A stretch of DNA of 64,000 nt from the NCBI RefSeq assembly GCF_026210795.1, contig NC_089451.1:322501-386500 (forward strand), given 5' to 3'. Origin of the DNA: Rhizophagus irregularis (taxonomy: Eukaryota; Glomeromycota; Glomeromycetes; Glomerales; Glomeraceae). A program made the position numbers and the translations under genes. The notes below the pieces were generated by a model. The model did not search any database. It saw nothing but the letters and a program-made list of their open reading frames with translations, and was not told where the DNA came from. Each line of letters begins with the position of its first letter. The stretch's first letter is position 1. Below are positions 19,182-30,993 of the stretch, piece by piece.

Positions 19182-22100
19182 TTAAAATCGACACACCACC
19201 CTGCTAAAGCTGTTAGTAAGTTGCACCGTTAGACGACCCATAAAACCCGAATAGTGATTAAACCAAGGCAAACCATATTTCATCGAGTTCTTTAAATAAT
19301 CAACATCGGAGTCACGTGCGGCGTCGGAAAGGGTCGGAGGAGGTAAAGTTGAGAAAGGTAAGTACGTGGACTTTGGCAAATTAGAAGGCCGAGAAAGTTT
19401 AAGTTGTTGAGTAATATTCATCACGTCTTCCCATTTAGATTTATCATAGGAACGCGGTAGCCAAATTCGTTTTCTGACCTTTTGGATAAAGTGATTGTGG
19501 ATAGCAGAGATAACCTTCATCGCAGAATTTCGTGGAATAGAAAGTTCTTCGAAAAATTCGACAAAGGATTTCGGAAGGCAGCCACGGACAAGGCTATATG
19601 AAGTCCAATTTGAAGAAGAAAAGGACCAGCAAGGAAGAGATTTAAATTTGTTAATAATTAGAGACGGATCTTTGTTAACAAGATCACCAGCTTCTTGAAG
19701 TTTGTTGATAAAGTGATTTTGGTAGGAGAGGAGAATCTGTTCCATAGCGAATCGTCTACATTTGCACATAAATAAGTGCATGAAATCTTCCTTGGAGTCG
19801 AGGCATGAACGACATAATAAGATGTCGATATACAAGTCCGGGCGGATTCTTTTAAGATGTTCCAAGGTAGGTAAATCTTCCAAAAAGAGTTTGAATTTGA
19901 AGGTTCGATGAGAGGAAGCATGAGCACGAGTAAAAGAAGCATCATGCTGAGGTTCAGCATTTAACGTGAACCAGGTAAGATCCCAATCGATTACGAAGTC
20001 TGAGATGGAAGATAAAGCAATGGTAAAGTTAAATCGCGATAAACGCGTTAATCTATGCATCCACAGCATTTGCGAATATTGCTTGAATAGACGTCGTGGG
20101 TTAGATTCGCATAAAACATCATCATATTTTAATACGAAATCGTGAGGAGATACTTGATCCAGATCAGAAAGAAGAATTGCTGAAGAGGAAGTATGCGCAG
20201 AGTTGGCTAACGAGTCCGCGTAGTCATTGTAGAAATTACCAGAGTGACCTTTCACTTTAACGGCTGTGACGGATAAAGATTTGGATGAAATGAGACGTTC
20301 AATAATAGCCCAAAGTTCAAAATTGGTGGTCTTGTAATAAAGCCTACTATTGGAATAAGAAAACGTAGCACATAGACGGAGACCATCTATGGCAGATTGA
20401 GAGTCAGTATGAATAGTGACCGTTGAAGAGGGAGGAGTGACTGTAAGAGCAGCATGTATAGCGGCAATTTCAGCCCTTGTAGAAGAAGGCCAATTGTGAA
20501 TAATTCCATGAGCGTGAGCAGCGATAGATTGGAAAAAGCCAGCGCCATCTAGGACTTGAACCCAAGACCAACCCATAGAAACATCAGGAGTGCCAAGGTT
20601 AATTAAAGAACCATCGGTATAAAAACAATAATGGTTATCAGGGGGAGTCGCTAACGGTGAGGCAGCAAAAGCAAGAGGGGCAGCCGAACCCAAAGAGGAA
20701 GGAGAAGAAAGAGAAGGGAGAGTAACCACATCTTCTTGTGAAAAATTAGGTTGAATGTCCAAACGACCATAATAGGATCTTACAGTCTCGTCAAGGTCCG
20801 CCCAAGTAAAGGGAGAAGTAATAGTGATGGTATCATGTCTAATACGCTCCTGCGTTGTTGGGAGAAGTAAAGATCTAAGAGGAGAAAGTTTTGGGATGAT
20901 ACATAAAGGAGTAACATCTGTTGGATTGCTTTTAGTATGGGTAACCGGTACATGTTTAGAACAACCGGGACAAGGAGTAAGCGTGATAACATCATTAGGT
21001 CGAGTCACACAATCAGAGGTCCAATGGACAATCTTGCAGGAATATTGTTGTTTACTGAGCTGTTTTCCAAAAAGAGGAGAGCCATCATCATCCAAAGTTA
21101 CGATCCATTTCATGGATTTGCGAGAGGAACCAAAGGCGGGGACCAAGTCGATATTGGAAGGAATAGCATCAGAAGAGAACCGATCCAAAAGAAGAGAGTT
21201 GGAACCTGGAGTAGTGACGCGTTGATGAATGTCATTGAACCATTTGTGTGGGAGGACACGATGACCTTTCTTGCTCAATAAATTGGATAGATAAACGTTC
21301 CAAGTGATCATATGGGTTCCTTGAGGCGTATAAATTGTGATAGGTAATAAAGTTGCAAACTTCTAAGACGTCGGAAGTAAGAAATAAAAATTTTTGGAGT
21401 CATGACATCATATAAAGGTGTATGACCATCGGACATAGTAAGGTCAGGCAAGGTTGAAAGTTGTGAACGCAACAACTTGAAGGGAGTGGTGGTCAGGAGA
21501 GCAATAGTGCAAGCGATATAATCCTGTTTAAAAGCAAAAAGTTTAGACCATATAGTCCAATCTTTAACTAACAATGGGGAAATAGGAATTAGAAAAGAAA
21601 ATTGAATTAAACGTAATCTATATAAAAATAAATTTTTCATAAAAGAAGAAGAAGAATTAGCTAATAAAAATAAATTAGTTAAAAAAATAAATAAATCAAT
21701 CCCAAGCCTTGAGACAAAAACAGAATAGAATCAGGAAGAACACGTGAAAAGTTGGCCTTATGTTTAACCAAGGAACGGATACTGCTGGTTGCCGAGGTAC
21801 ATTCAGATTCAGAGAGGTGAGTGACTTGCATGCGATATTCCAATTTTGGAATAAGGACAGTGTTGTGTAAATAAACTACTTGTTTAGCAGATAACTTGGC
21901 AGGACGAACGGTAGCAGCGAAAGAGTTACATTCTCGAGCAACTTGCTTTCTGACAAAGTCACGAGATCCAGCAACATTGAACCAGACGCCCAGGAAGCGG
22001 AAGGAACTATTCATGGAAATAGGCACAATAGAAATGGAAGGAACTTTGTTCAGTCCAGATAATTGCAAGTCAAACACGACTGGAGAAGGCGAAGGAGCTG

Positions 22101-24783
22101 AAGTGGGAGGCAACGAATTAGTAATTAAAACATATTTGTTGTGATTAGCGGAAGTATTATTGATTTGATAAAATTCTTCCGTAATAGAGAGCATCGATTC
22201 CATTCCAGATTTGGATGACGAAATTAGAGTAGAGTCATCCATAAAGACCAAATTGTTGATTCGTAATCCATCTGAATTAGTCTGAGCCAAAGGATTGATT
22301 AAAGAGGGAGCATGAAGCGTATATGGATCCATCATTTCATTTTTGAGAACAGTCAATAAAGGGTCTATATATATGACCCAGAGTAAAGGAGAGATAACTT
22401 CGCCTTGATCTATACCAATGCGAACACGGTAAGAAGGAGTAGTTCCATGATCAGTGAAAACGCGATTAGAGCGTTTCATGAAGAGGGATAAAATAAACTT
22501 GGTAGCAGAAGCAGGAAGTTTAATGCGTTCTAGAGCGAAACGCAACATCTTGAGATCAACCGAGTCGAAAGCCTTTGAAATATCTTGCGAAAGGATCCAA
22601 AGCGGCGATTTGTTGACATGAGCATCATGGATAATAGATTCAAGAACGACAATAGGGTCGCGACAAGAACCACCTGGGAGACCGGCGAAGTTACCTCCTT
22701 TGAGAACTTCATTTGAAGCCAAAATGGAAGCGAGACGATTATAAAAAAGTTTGACCAAAGATTTTCTAATTACTTCAAGCAGAGTAATAGGTCTTGTATT
22801 CTTTAGTTGACATTTCCATTCGTGAGGTTTAGGGATAGGAAAGACCATAGCCTGACGCCATAAATCAGGAATATCTGCGATGCGAAGACATGATTGGACA
22901 AGGATTAAAACCAGAGCAGAAGCGTTTGAACCCAGATGCTTAAGCATCTCATAAGTAATCATGGAAGGACCAGGAGCTTTGTCATTAGGCATTGAAGAAA
23001 CCGTAGACAACCACTCTTCGAGAGTAGGAGGATCCAATAAAGAATTGTAAATTGAAGAATCCACATCGTCCATAGGGTGATAAGCAGAAGACCATTTTTC
23101 AGGAAGAGTTGAAATGGTATCTGGAGGAGATGATTTAATAGGTACGGAATTCTGGAAGTGGTCGATAACGGCATCGTCAATATCATGCGGGTCTGTCAAT
23201 AATTTTGGATGTGTAGGGTGGTCGATAAACACACGATCCAAGGTAATACGACGTCGAGTTCTTGAAAGAGCGGAATCAATAAATGAAGAGATGTCAGTTT
23301 CAAAATTGTTATCCCTATCATCCAATTTAGCACGAATGGAAAGATCTTGGAAATCTTTTTCTTTAAGGAGAAGAAGGCCATAAAGGGCACTAGAAATAAA
23401 CTTTAATGAGTCTAATAGAAATTTAAAATCGTCTTGCCTACAAATGGATAAAGAAACAGGCAAAGTAGGGGGAGAAGGAATAACCTTCTTATAAAGATGT
23501 AAAATATTTTGAAGTCGAATGAAATGGGAGGACCAAGTACGTTCATATCTATTATAATAAGTAGAAGGATATTTTCGCAATAAACGTATCGAATGCAAAA
23601 GACGGCTGAGAAAACGATAATGTTGTGTTAAGGCTTCTAAATCCTTGGGCATCATGGGTGTATGCTGATTACCAACTATAACAGATGGAAGGGAAGCATT
23701 AGCAGCTTTCAATATACGAGAATGTAAATATTCGCATTGTTGATTAATATGCCATGTTGAGAAGGTTGATGGCGGTACGTCGCATAAAGAGTCAGTATGA
23801 GTAGAGAAGAATTCCCATTGTTGATCAGTCACTGAATCAAATTTGAATATGCGGCGAGTTCGACGTTGAAGTTGTTTAGCGCGAGCAACCTTGATAGACG
23901 CAAACAAGAGTGAATCATCAAAATAAGTGATGATGGGATTATGATCGGAAGAGCAGGTGTCTTGAGCGTCAAATATATAGGAGGTAAGAGCAAAGCTTTT
24001 AAGCATTGGACAAGACCAAACATAGTCTATACGAGTAACTTGATCATCACAGTGAAAAGTGCCTAAGGAATCAGAAGCGTTAACAGGAATAGTTTCTTCA
24101 TATCCATGAGATAAAAGATGATGTAGCAAACGATAAGTTCGTTGGGAAGCAACAGAAGGGCGGTTAAAATAAATAGGATAATAGGCATCTAAATGCATAT
24201 TGAAATCGCCACAAATGGCGTGATAAAAATTTTGTTGTTTAGTTTGCACTAATAATTGTAAAAGAAGGTCAATGGTTTCTGATCGTAATTTAGAATCAGA
24301 AACAGGAGGAATATAAATAACAAAAATGCGCAATTTAACGTTGCCTTTGAAATAAAGGTCAACAGATAAAATTCGCGAAGAATGTGAAACAAAATCTTGT
24401 ACATGAGAAGCAAGGGATTTTTCAATAAAAAGGGAAACGCCACCAGTAGATTTGACTTGTTTAGTTTTATCTATATCAGATGAAAAGACAGTATAATTAG
24501 GAAGGCGTTTAGATAAAAAGTGAATTTGCTTGGGGGATAAATGGGTATCTACGATACCACCAAAGGAAATATGTTTAAGGTTGAAAAAGTTTGAAATTTG
24601 TTCAATTTTAACTTGGCTATTATGTCGAAGGCCATTAATATTAAAGGATGAAATATTAAAGGAATTGGGGATATGGGAAGAATTTAATGTAGTAAATAAA
24701 GATTCATGTTCTGAAAAAATATAAGTATCTACGGGGTTGGGTGGGTTACGAACAAATGTATCATAATTAAAATTGTCTGACAT
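19182..24783 (-). pseudogene. LINE copy 2 ORF2, frameshifted
   Basis: The same domain order as copy 1. The first 1034 residues (endonuclease and reverse transcriptase through FMDDS) are open, including the sites where copy 1 has stops. A deletion of about 18 bp with rearrangement near 21680-21700 ends that frame. A second break near 21330 (one A lost compared with copy 1) separates a ~110-residue piece from the intact RNase H and C-terminal zinc region (from 21311 down). In RNase H the motif KVKGHSGN is complete here. Confidence 0.9.
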
Positions 24784-24830
24784 TAAAACACAATGATAAT
24801 AAAGTACGGGGAAAAGAGGTGAGAAGTCAG

Positions 24831-26966
24831 TTATTGTGAAGGAGCAGAAGCTCGATCGGAGGGAGAACCACCAAGAGAAGCAATAAAACCTTGAATGGAA
24901 CCAGTGAGTGATTGTAAAGTATCTTTAATCGCTTTTTGATCTTGAATAACTGAGTTCAATTCGTCTTGCGGGGAAGGGTTAGAAGTGGATGCAGAAGCAG
25001 AGTGTGGGGCTTTGATGGATGTAGATGTAGGGGAAGAGGATTTCATTGAACCAGCAGATAAAGGAGCATTGGGATGCTGGATTAAGGTGCCAGTGGTTTC
25101 AGGAGGGTCTTCTTCCATTCGATCAGGTTCAGTATTAACGACAGGTGCAGAGGGAGGATTAATGCCTAAATGGGCTTCTATAGCAGAGAGCCGTTGGTTG
25201 TTAAGTTCAAGGGATGAGATGCGGGATTCCACACGAGCAACATCTAGTTGAAGGTTCTTCAAAACATTGAGAATGTTGAGAGCAGCCTCAAGGGCACTAG
25301 AAGAATTTGGATCGGGGAGCGGAGCACGAGCATTGGACGAAAAGGAAACAGATCTATCTTTGCCTTTACGGTTGCTGGAAGGTGTACGTCCATGAGCAGT
25401 TGAGGAGGAGTTAGTTGAGCCAGAGGAGGAGGAGGGCTTAGCATTAATAGTGGAATTATTATTATTAGAACTATTGGAGTTGGAATTAGAACGATGAGCA
25501 GAGGCAGAATGATCCCGGGATTTAGATCGAGATCGAGAACGAGAATTATCGCGCGGCGTTCTTTGTTGGGCGGGCCTTTGGCCAATATTGAAGCGTTCTT
25601 TAAGAGCAGCCACAGGGTCACGTGTACGTGAACGACCACGGCGTTGATTAAGTGGACAGGAAGTAGGAGCACAACCGAGTTTACCACAACGGTGGCAAAG
25701 AGCTTTCGAATCGTTGGATGTACCCATCGAAGAGTACGACCTTGGAAACCAATAGTCTGCTCCATAGCGGCATCCATTGTCTCTTGCGAGTTGAAGGTAA
25801 CATAAGCCCAAGGCTTGGGTTTATAAGAATTTAGGGAAAGGGGAATGTTAATAGCTTTTGCTCCATGTTCTTTGACCAAAGGAGCGAGATGGATATTTTT
25901 GGTATTAGCGGGAAGTCCAGAGAGAACAGCTACGAACGCTCTACGAGCAGCTTTTTGTTCCAAAGAGTAATGGCATGGAGTAACACGTAAGCAGGTGGAA
26001 AAGCAATAAACTGCCCATTGAGTTGTGAAACGGGAGATGGCATCGGCATGATCATAGACAATGCGAGCTTGTTGCATCTTAGCACCTTTCCTTGAGTAGA
26101 GATGAAGGGCAAGGAGATTGCCGAATTTCTTGAAGTAGGATTGGAGTTGCGGTTTAGTAATGAAGAACGGTATATCCGTGACTTGAATTGCACGGAGGTC
26201 TTCATCGGACCGGAGCTGTTTGGGGTCGTACAGGTGGAATTGTAGGTCCGGAAAAATGGAGTGTGTGCTTCCAACACACAAATCACGAGCCTCCGCAGTA
26301 TGAAAATGTATGATGAGACGCTTAGCGTCCCCTGAACCAGTCATACGAGCCCGACCGGTATATGATTCGTAAGTTTCTAAAAATAAGTTGTTAACGGTGT
26401 CTATAATTGCCTTATTAGTTTTAAGTAACTCTAGAGTTTGGGGAGCGGAGTTGGGCGCAGCCGCAGCCAGGAAATCTTGGCGATTAATGGTAATAGTAGG
26501 GGAGGGATCAACAGCCTGATCGGGTGATGTACCATCAGTCTCGTCCATATTAAGGGACGCGTTAGGGGATGAGTTATTTTCTTTGTTTCGAGGTGCATGA
26601 ATTGACGCGTTAGTTCCAGAGGACGCGTCTTGGCCAGGCGCAGTGGGCGCAGCAGAATTATTTGGGGTAGAAGGCTTGAGTATTTTCTTGGGCGGTGCTG
26701 CGGGAATTATTTTGTTGAGGAATAGCGGTCGAAGTTGAACCAACTAAACCACCGTCAGCCGGCGCGTCGGCAACGAAATCTTCATAGTCTTCATCCATGG
26801 AGTCTTTTGTAATAATACGGGAACGTTTTTGGGAAGTGTTATCACTATCAGAACCAGAGTTGTCAGAGAGTTGTTTTTTGTTATTTTTCTTTTCTTGACG
26901 AGCAGCCTTATTACTATTAGGATTATAGCTGCCGCCACCTCTTCTAGCAAGATTTCTACCAGACAT
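24831..26966 (-). pseudogene. LINE copy 2 ORF1, frameshifted
   Basis: Homologous to the intact ORF1 of copy 1 along its length (RRM pair, CHRCGKLGCAPTSC knuckle, RSRSRSKSRD region). Compared with copy 1 it has one extra G near 26670 and one C too few in a CCCC run near 25725, giving three consecutive frames. Both indels are in short homopolymers. Confidence 0.88.
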
Positions 26967-27059
26967 GTTAGAAGGTATGAGTTGGGTAAAATATAAGAGT
27001 TGTTAGTACGAAGATATAAAATTTTCTTTCCGAAAATTTTTGGTTAATAGATCAGCGGT

Positions 27060-27148
27060 ATCAGTCCTTGTCAAAAAATGCGAGGATGCCTGATGATGAG
27101 GTTACATGGTCATCAGTCCTTGTCGCAAAACACGAGGATACCTGATGA
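27060..27148. repeat. Pair of hairpin repeats forming the LINE target
   Basis: Two related units of ~37-39 bp (27060-27096 and 27110-27148). Each runs TCATCAGTCCTTGTC, a short A-rich loop, then CGAGGAT(A/G)CCTGATGA. The outer TCATCAG and CTGATGA arms pair, as do TCCT and AGGA, so each can form a hairpin or cruciform. The LINE junctions lie within this motif. It may be a natural terminator or recombination site of the Maverick. Confidence 0.6.
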
Positions 27149-27484
27149 ATAAATTATTGGATTATTGGCCTAAAAAGCATTCATGGAAAAACTATGGATT
27201 ATATTACAGAAAATGTGAACGGAGTTCATGTCACGTGATACCCTGAACAAATGTGTAGAGTGTCACGTGACTTCATGCGGTACGTAGATCATTTCCTTTT
27301 TGGGCGATACCCGTTCCACAAAAATCGATTTGGTAAGAATGCGTTTGGAACCTTGTGTAACATAAATTTCCTTTTTCGGTAATTCGGGATTACGCGGTAA
27401 TTCCGGCCGGATCTAAAAAATATGACTCTGCAGGGTAATTCCTACGAAAGTCAAGTACAAAATGCTTACTCCTGTTGAGTCCAT
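27149..27484. other. Maverick intergenic DNA with a possible small gene remnant
   Basis: Two TCACGTGA-type palindromes lie at about 27231-27268. On the minus strand about 46 codons are open without an ATG (core ELPKKEIYVTQGSKRILT, ending PHEVT at about 27235). The composition looks coding, so this may be the tail of a frameshifted gene. I cannot name it. Confidence 0.35.
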
Positions 27485-27877
27485 TCATTCCACTCCCAGT
27501 CTCCAAGGATCGCCTCCCCATCTATGTTCACTTAATGCATGCTCTATGGTTTCCCTCTCTTGGGGGTCCACGACCATCCCATTTTTAAGCATTTTCTCCA
27601 TAATATAAAGCTGATCCTCGGTGAGGCGGTCTATCCATCTTTTATAGAAGTCATTTACATCTTCAAATGTTATCCAGTCAACATTCCCTTTTTTGAATGG
27701 CTTTCCAAGAGCTTGGACATACCCGATCGTAGTGGCATAATTTTTCCACCTCTTATATGCCTCTCGACGAACTTCCTGCCACCACACTCTATCTACCTTA
27801 CTAACTGCAATAAGGTCAGTATCCGGGATCTTTGCGACAATGCATTCGACTATTTCTACTGGTAATTGGTCCAACAT
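27485..27877 (-). CDS. Small F-box-like protein carried by the Maverick
   Basis: A 130-residue protein. Residues about 1-45 (MLDQLPVEIVECIVAKIPD, then DRVWWQEVRREAYKRW) follow the F-box pattern, which normally binds Skp1 and brings substrates to an SCF ubiquitin ligase. The rest is helical, with no leucine-rich or WD repeats, so any substrate domain is small. The frame is intact and preceded by a TTGAAGAT motif. Viruses use F-box proteins to degrade host factors, and a similar job is conceivable here, but this is inference from a short domain. Confidence 0.6.
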   Translation of the reverse strand: MLDQLPVEIVECIVAKIPDTDLIAVSKVDRVWWQEVRREAYKRWKNYATTIGYVQALGKPFKKGNVDWITFEDVNDFYKRWIDRLTEDQLYIMEKMLKNGMVVDPQERETIEHALSEHRWGGDPWRLGVE

Positions 27878-27903
27878 GATGTTATGTTACTTGTACTATA
27901 GCT

Positions 27904-27911
27904 ATCTTCAA
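27904..27911 (-). promoter_or_regulatory. TTGAAGAT promoter-like motif
   Basis: TTGAAGAT followed by AGCTATAG lies 26 nt before the ATG at 27877. Confidence 0.55.
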
Positions 27912-27985
27912 TTACTGTATGCCTATTACACATGGATAAAAAATATGACTAAATTCGTACAGAATCGTAGGACCACAGGAGCCGC

Positions 27986-28454
27986 TTATGCAAGGAGTTC
28001 TGTTAAGGTTTTCTCAGCCTCGTTTGCAGTAATAGCTCGCTTTGGGGGACCGGTTGATGAGTTCTTAGTCGCATTATAATACAATTCGAAGAGGGCCTCA
28101 AGCTTATCGGGAGAGCTTGTTTATTCTTGTATGATTCGCAGATTTTTGCTATTTTAGCAGTATATGCCGCATTATCGGGAAGAGTTTTCTGGCCACGAAC
28201 TTCACATATGATACAGGAGAATTTGCCGTCTGGATTCGCTTGATATACTTCACGTGGTCCTGGACGAGGTAACTGGTTTTGCTAAACCCAGATACTAATG
28301 CAACTACTATAGTATCTTTTAATGCGCGGATAATCTTGGGGACAGTTTCGTCAGTGATAACACTAGGCTGAATGCGCGATGCCTCGTAAATAACCTCCTC
28401 ACTAGTGCTGTCAATGCTGTTAACAATGCTTGTGAATTCGGTATATGTTGACAT
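27986..28454 (-). pseudogene. Unknown small Maverick protein, frameshifted
   Basis: 101 codons are open from the ATG at 28454 (MSTYTEFTSIVNSID). Near 28190 coding character passes to a second frame (LPDNAAYTAKIAKICESY) and near 28105 to a third (KLEALFELYYNATKNSSTGP), ending at 27986. The whole would be about 155 residues, mostly helical. I do not recognise it. The first break lies in a short TTTTCT context and could be an assembly error. Confidence 0.5.
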
Positions 28455-28482
28455 GATTCTTTGTACTTTGTAAAAAATATAA

Positions 28483-28490
28483 ATCTTCAG
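28483..28490 (-). promoter_or_regulatory. CTGAAGAT promoter-like motif
   Basis: CTGAAGAT followed by TTATATTTTTT lies 28 nt before the ATG at 28454. It is a one-base variant of the shared motif. Confidence 0.5.
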
Positions 28491-28536
28491 TTACCTGTTC
28501 ATTCGAATGAGAAAAAATAAATATGAACCTCGGGGT

Positions 28537-29070
28537 TTACACTTGGGATACTGCGAGGCAGTAGAAGTGTCGCTCGGTCTTTTGTATCAATGGAGAGCCT
28601 GGTCTATATAACCAGGGGATAGCGACTTTCTGGATGATCCTAGCCGCTTTATTGTTCCTTCTTTCTATATATCTCCTAAAGGCTTTCTGGATCATTTCAG
28701 CATGATGAGTATAATAGTCGAAATTAAAATGCTTTGGGCAACTATATAAATGTAGTCGTACCGCTTGATCCATGGAAGCGTCGGCTCCCCATCCGCGATC
28801 AATAAAAGATTTACAGTAGGTACAGTACCACCTATTTGGTAGTCGTGATACTATTCTCCTAATGTGCACAATATAAGCATATACAGCTTGACGAGACCTT
28901 GGATAAGGTGGCCGCTTATAACCTATTCTACTACAAGTATCATAATATTGCACAGCATTCTGAATGCGCCTAGCCCACGTGTGGAAACTTTCGTCGTCTT
29001 GTCTACCTAATCCGTCGGTGTTTTGCATTTGGGTATCTCGTAAGATTATATATCCCATAGGTTTATTCAA
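28537..29070 (-). CDS. IQ-motif and zinc-finger-like protein of the Maverick
   Basis: A 177-residue intact protein. Around residues 82-113 the spacing CTYC then HLYSCPKH gives a C2-HC-type zinc site. Residues about 125-150 (AEMIQKAFRRYIERRNNKAA followed by RIIQK) match the IQ motif that binds calmodulin in eukaryotes, although such basic helices can also bind nucleic acid. It lies 51 bp downstream of the polymerase gene on the same strand. No family is recognised. By context it might assist replication or packaging. Confidence 0.55.
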   Translation of the reverse strand: MNKPMGYIILRDTQMQNTDGLGRQDDESFHTWARRIQNAVQYYDTCSRIGYKRPPYPRSRQAVYAYIVHIRRIVSRLPNRWYCTYCKSFIDRGWGADASMDQAVRLHLYSCPKHFNFDYYTHHAEMIQKAFRRYIERRNNKAARIIQKVAIPWLYRPGSPLIQKTERHFYCLAVSQV

Positions 29071-29121
29071 TTATGCCATCACGGTATGTCGGTAAAAAAT
29101 AAACCTACCAGTTCTTAGCAA

Positions 29122-30960
29122 TCATGTCCAGATAACCTTGTTCGCATTTTTCACATGGCAGTATCCCGCGGTTTCAAACTTGAAAGTCTTTAGAGTCGTA
29201 TCTGCATTCTCTGAACAAGTGAAAAGCGCGGGGCTATCTGGCTGCTCTTCTAAAATAAATCCGTCTGTATGGATACGTCGTACTTTATCCTTGTATGGTT
29301 GAATTGCCTCAGATGTGATTTTGCGACCACGTGCTAATAAGAATGAGGCGATCCTGGGATACTCACCTTTGAAGGGATTACCCGGGTTTGTAAACTGGAA
29401 TCGCCACTGGTCAGATCCTACTGGTATGATAGAGTCGAGTGTATAGCCCTCTGGAAATGTAAACGGGTCTGTTTGATCTGTGGTGAGTGTCTTGTAATTA
29501 CGCTTTCTCTGGCATAATGCTCCCCATAATGTGTTGAGAACTCGCTTTGCCACGCGGCCAGCTACGCCACCCTGGTTTTTAATTTTGAAGAGGAAGTGTA
29601 CATACTCACCAAATATTACAGTTCCAGGGATTCTCGCTTCTCTATCATATATCAATGCATTTGGCTTCCCATCCTGTATTAACTGTATATTGAGACCAAG
29701 TTTTTTTGCTCGTTGTAAGTTGATGAATGTATAGATTCCCCTTTTATTCTGTCGGAAGAGAATATTATTCCCACTTACCTTAGCATGGAATAATCCATAC
29801 AAGGCATAACCCCTGTGGTCAACAAAGTTATTAAGTGTCTGGAATTTACCCCGTCTGATTGGAAAGTTCGCGTTCGATTGTTGGATACTCGGGTATAAAC
29901 TTGTTGCATCGTACTGTCTTCCATAGCCCTTCCACTCGTTATCTGCCCAGATTAATCCTCCCATCATTGCATCACTTAACCACTCTGCTTCTATCGGGTC
30001 AAGAGGATCATTGGCTGGAATCCCTACACTTAATCGTTCGAATAACCAGAGAGCCGTTCTTTTGTAAGACCAGTTATGGTATGATAAGTCGATTCCTAAA
30101 CTGAACTTCTTTGTAGTTTGTAAGAAGACATCCCGCTCCTCGTGGATTCTCTGATATGCTTCTTCAAGAGTTTCATATATTCCCGTTTTACGGTTTTTCT
30201 CAACAGAGATAAAGGAACTCTTGGAATTCTTAGTTTTTTGAAACTGCGCAATTGTACAAGACTTAACCGTTTTGCCGTTGTATATTGTGACTACATTATT
30301 GGTCCCATCTTCATGGTATACGATGGGTAAATTACGCTTTCTATCTATTTTACTGGAGTGGAGTCTTCCGGGATTTAACGCGAGGGAGTAATGGCCTTCT
30401 GATAGGATGAGTGTTACACATCTATCGGACTTACTCTTAGAGATTCGGGTAATGTCCCCCACAATATTAATTGCGAGACTTCCTGCGAGTTGTTCAACCT
30501 TGTCCATGCATGAAACTGGGATGGGAGCATCGCGATTGAGACCTAATGCCTTTTTGATATACTCGGGCTTTTCGATTGACTTTGGCATTTTAGAGAATGT
30601 GCCGTAAATATTTTTTAGGCATTCATACAGGCAATCATTTAGCTCCCCATTGCATCCTCCTGCGGCCGGTGGACTATCTCTTGCATAAATTATGAATCGT
30701 TCAAAATAATCAGGGTCTGCGTCATCCGGTAGTTGTGCTTCATCATAATGGTCTAATAGTGAAAAGAGGCTGGCTGGTTGGTTTCCCTGATGTCCATCCA
30801 CCGGGTTTCCAGTTTTCATAGGGAAGTAGGATCTGAAACTTTCTATCTGGAAATCGCGTCTGGAGAGTCTGACCGAGTCTGGCGATAGCTCCTCTGGAAA
30901 AGCGAGCACCGGAATACTGAAGTTCCTTGATGTCAGGTCGTGTTGGTAAAGTGCGGGCAA
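29122..30960 (-). CDS. Family-B DNA polymerase with N-terminal OTU-like segment
   Basis: The replicative polymerase of the element. Catalytic motifs are A (YDATSLYPS, D351), B (KRVLNTLWGAL, K472 to G480) and C (RIHTDGF, D566). Motif C has HTD for the usual DTD, keeping the main metal-binding Asp. At ~612 residues it is shorter than many Polinton polymerases, and I see no clear 3'-5' exonuclease motifs. Residues about 100-195 look like an OTU or papain-like fold (LNDCLYECLKNIYG with C110; SEGHYSLAL with H190). The start is unsure: no ATG lies in this frame upstream, while an ATG at 30976 in the next frame follows a TTGAAGA motif, so an indel near the N-terminus is likely. Protein priming is assumed from Polinton relatives. 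Confidence 0.85.
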   Translation of the reverse strand: MPALYQHDLTSRNFSIPVLAFPEELSPDSVRLSRRDFQIESFRSYFPMKTGNPVDGHQGNQPASLFSLLDHYDEAQLPDDADPDYFERFIIYARDSPPAAGGCNGELNDCLYECLKNIYGTFSKMPKSIEKPEYIKKALGLNRDAPIPVSCMDKVEQLAGSLAINIVGDITRISKSKSDRCVTLILSEGHYSLALNPGRLHSSKIDRKRNLPIVYHEDGTNNVVTIYNGKTVKSCTIAQFQKTKNSKSSFISVEKNRKTGIYETLEEAYQRIHEERDVFLQTTKKFSLGIDLSYHNWSYKRTALWLFERLSVGIPANDPLDPIEAEWLSDAMMGGLIWADNEWKGYGRQYDATSLYPSIQQSNANFPIRRGKFQTLNNFVDHRGYALYGLFHAKVSGNNILFRQNKRGIYTFINLQRAKKLGLNIQLIQDGKPNALIYDREARIPGTVIFGEYVHFLFKIKNQGGVAGRVAKRVLNTLWGALCQRKRNYKTLTTDQTDPFTFPEGYTLDSIIPVGSDQWRFQFTNPGNPFKGEYPRIASFLLARGRKITSEAIQPYKDKVRRIHTDGFILEEQPDSPALFTCSENADTTLKTFKFETAGYCHVKNANKVIWT

Positions 30961-30993
30961 TTCTTGAGTATTGCATTTTTATGTATATGATTT

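Larger units (their letters stand above)
18916..27059 (-). mobile_element. LINE retrotransposon, copy 2, in tandem with copy 1
   Basis: The same family and orientation as copy 1, with the same 3' end (starts AAGGCAAACATGGCATAG on the plus strand) and a similar 5' end. It is 8.1 kb and carries frameshifts in both ORFs. Both copies join the target at the same place. Confidence 0.9.
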
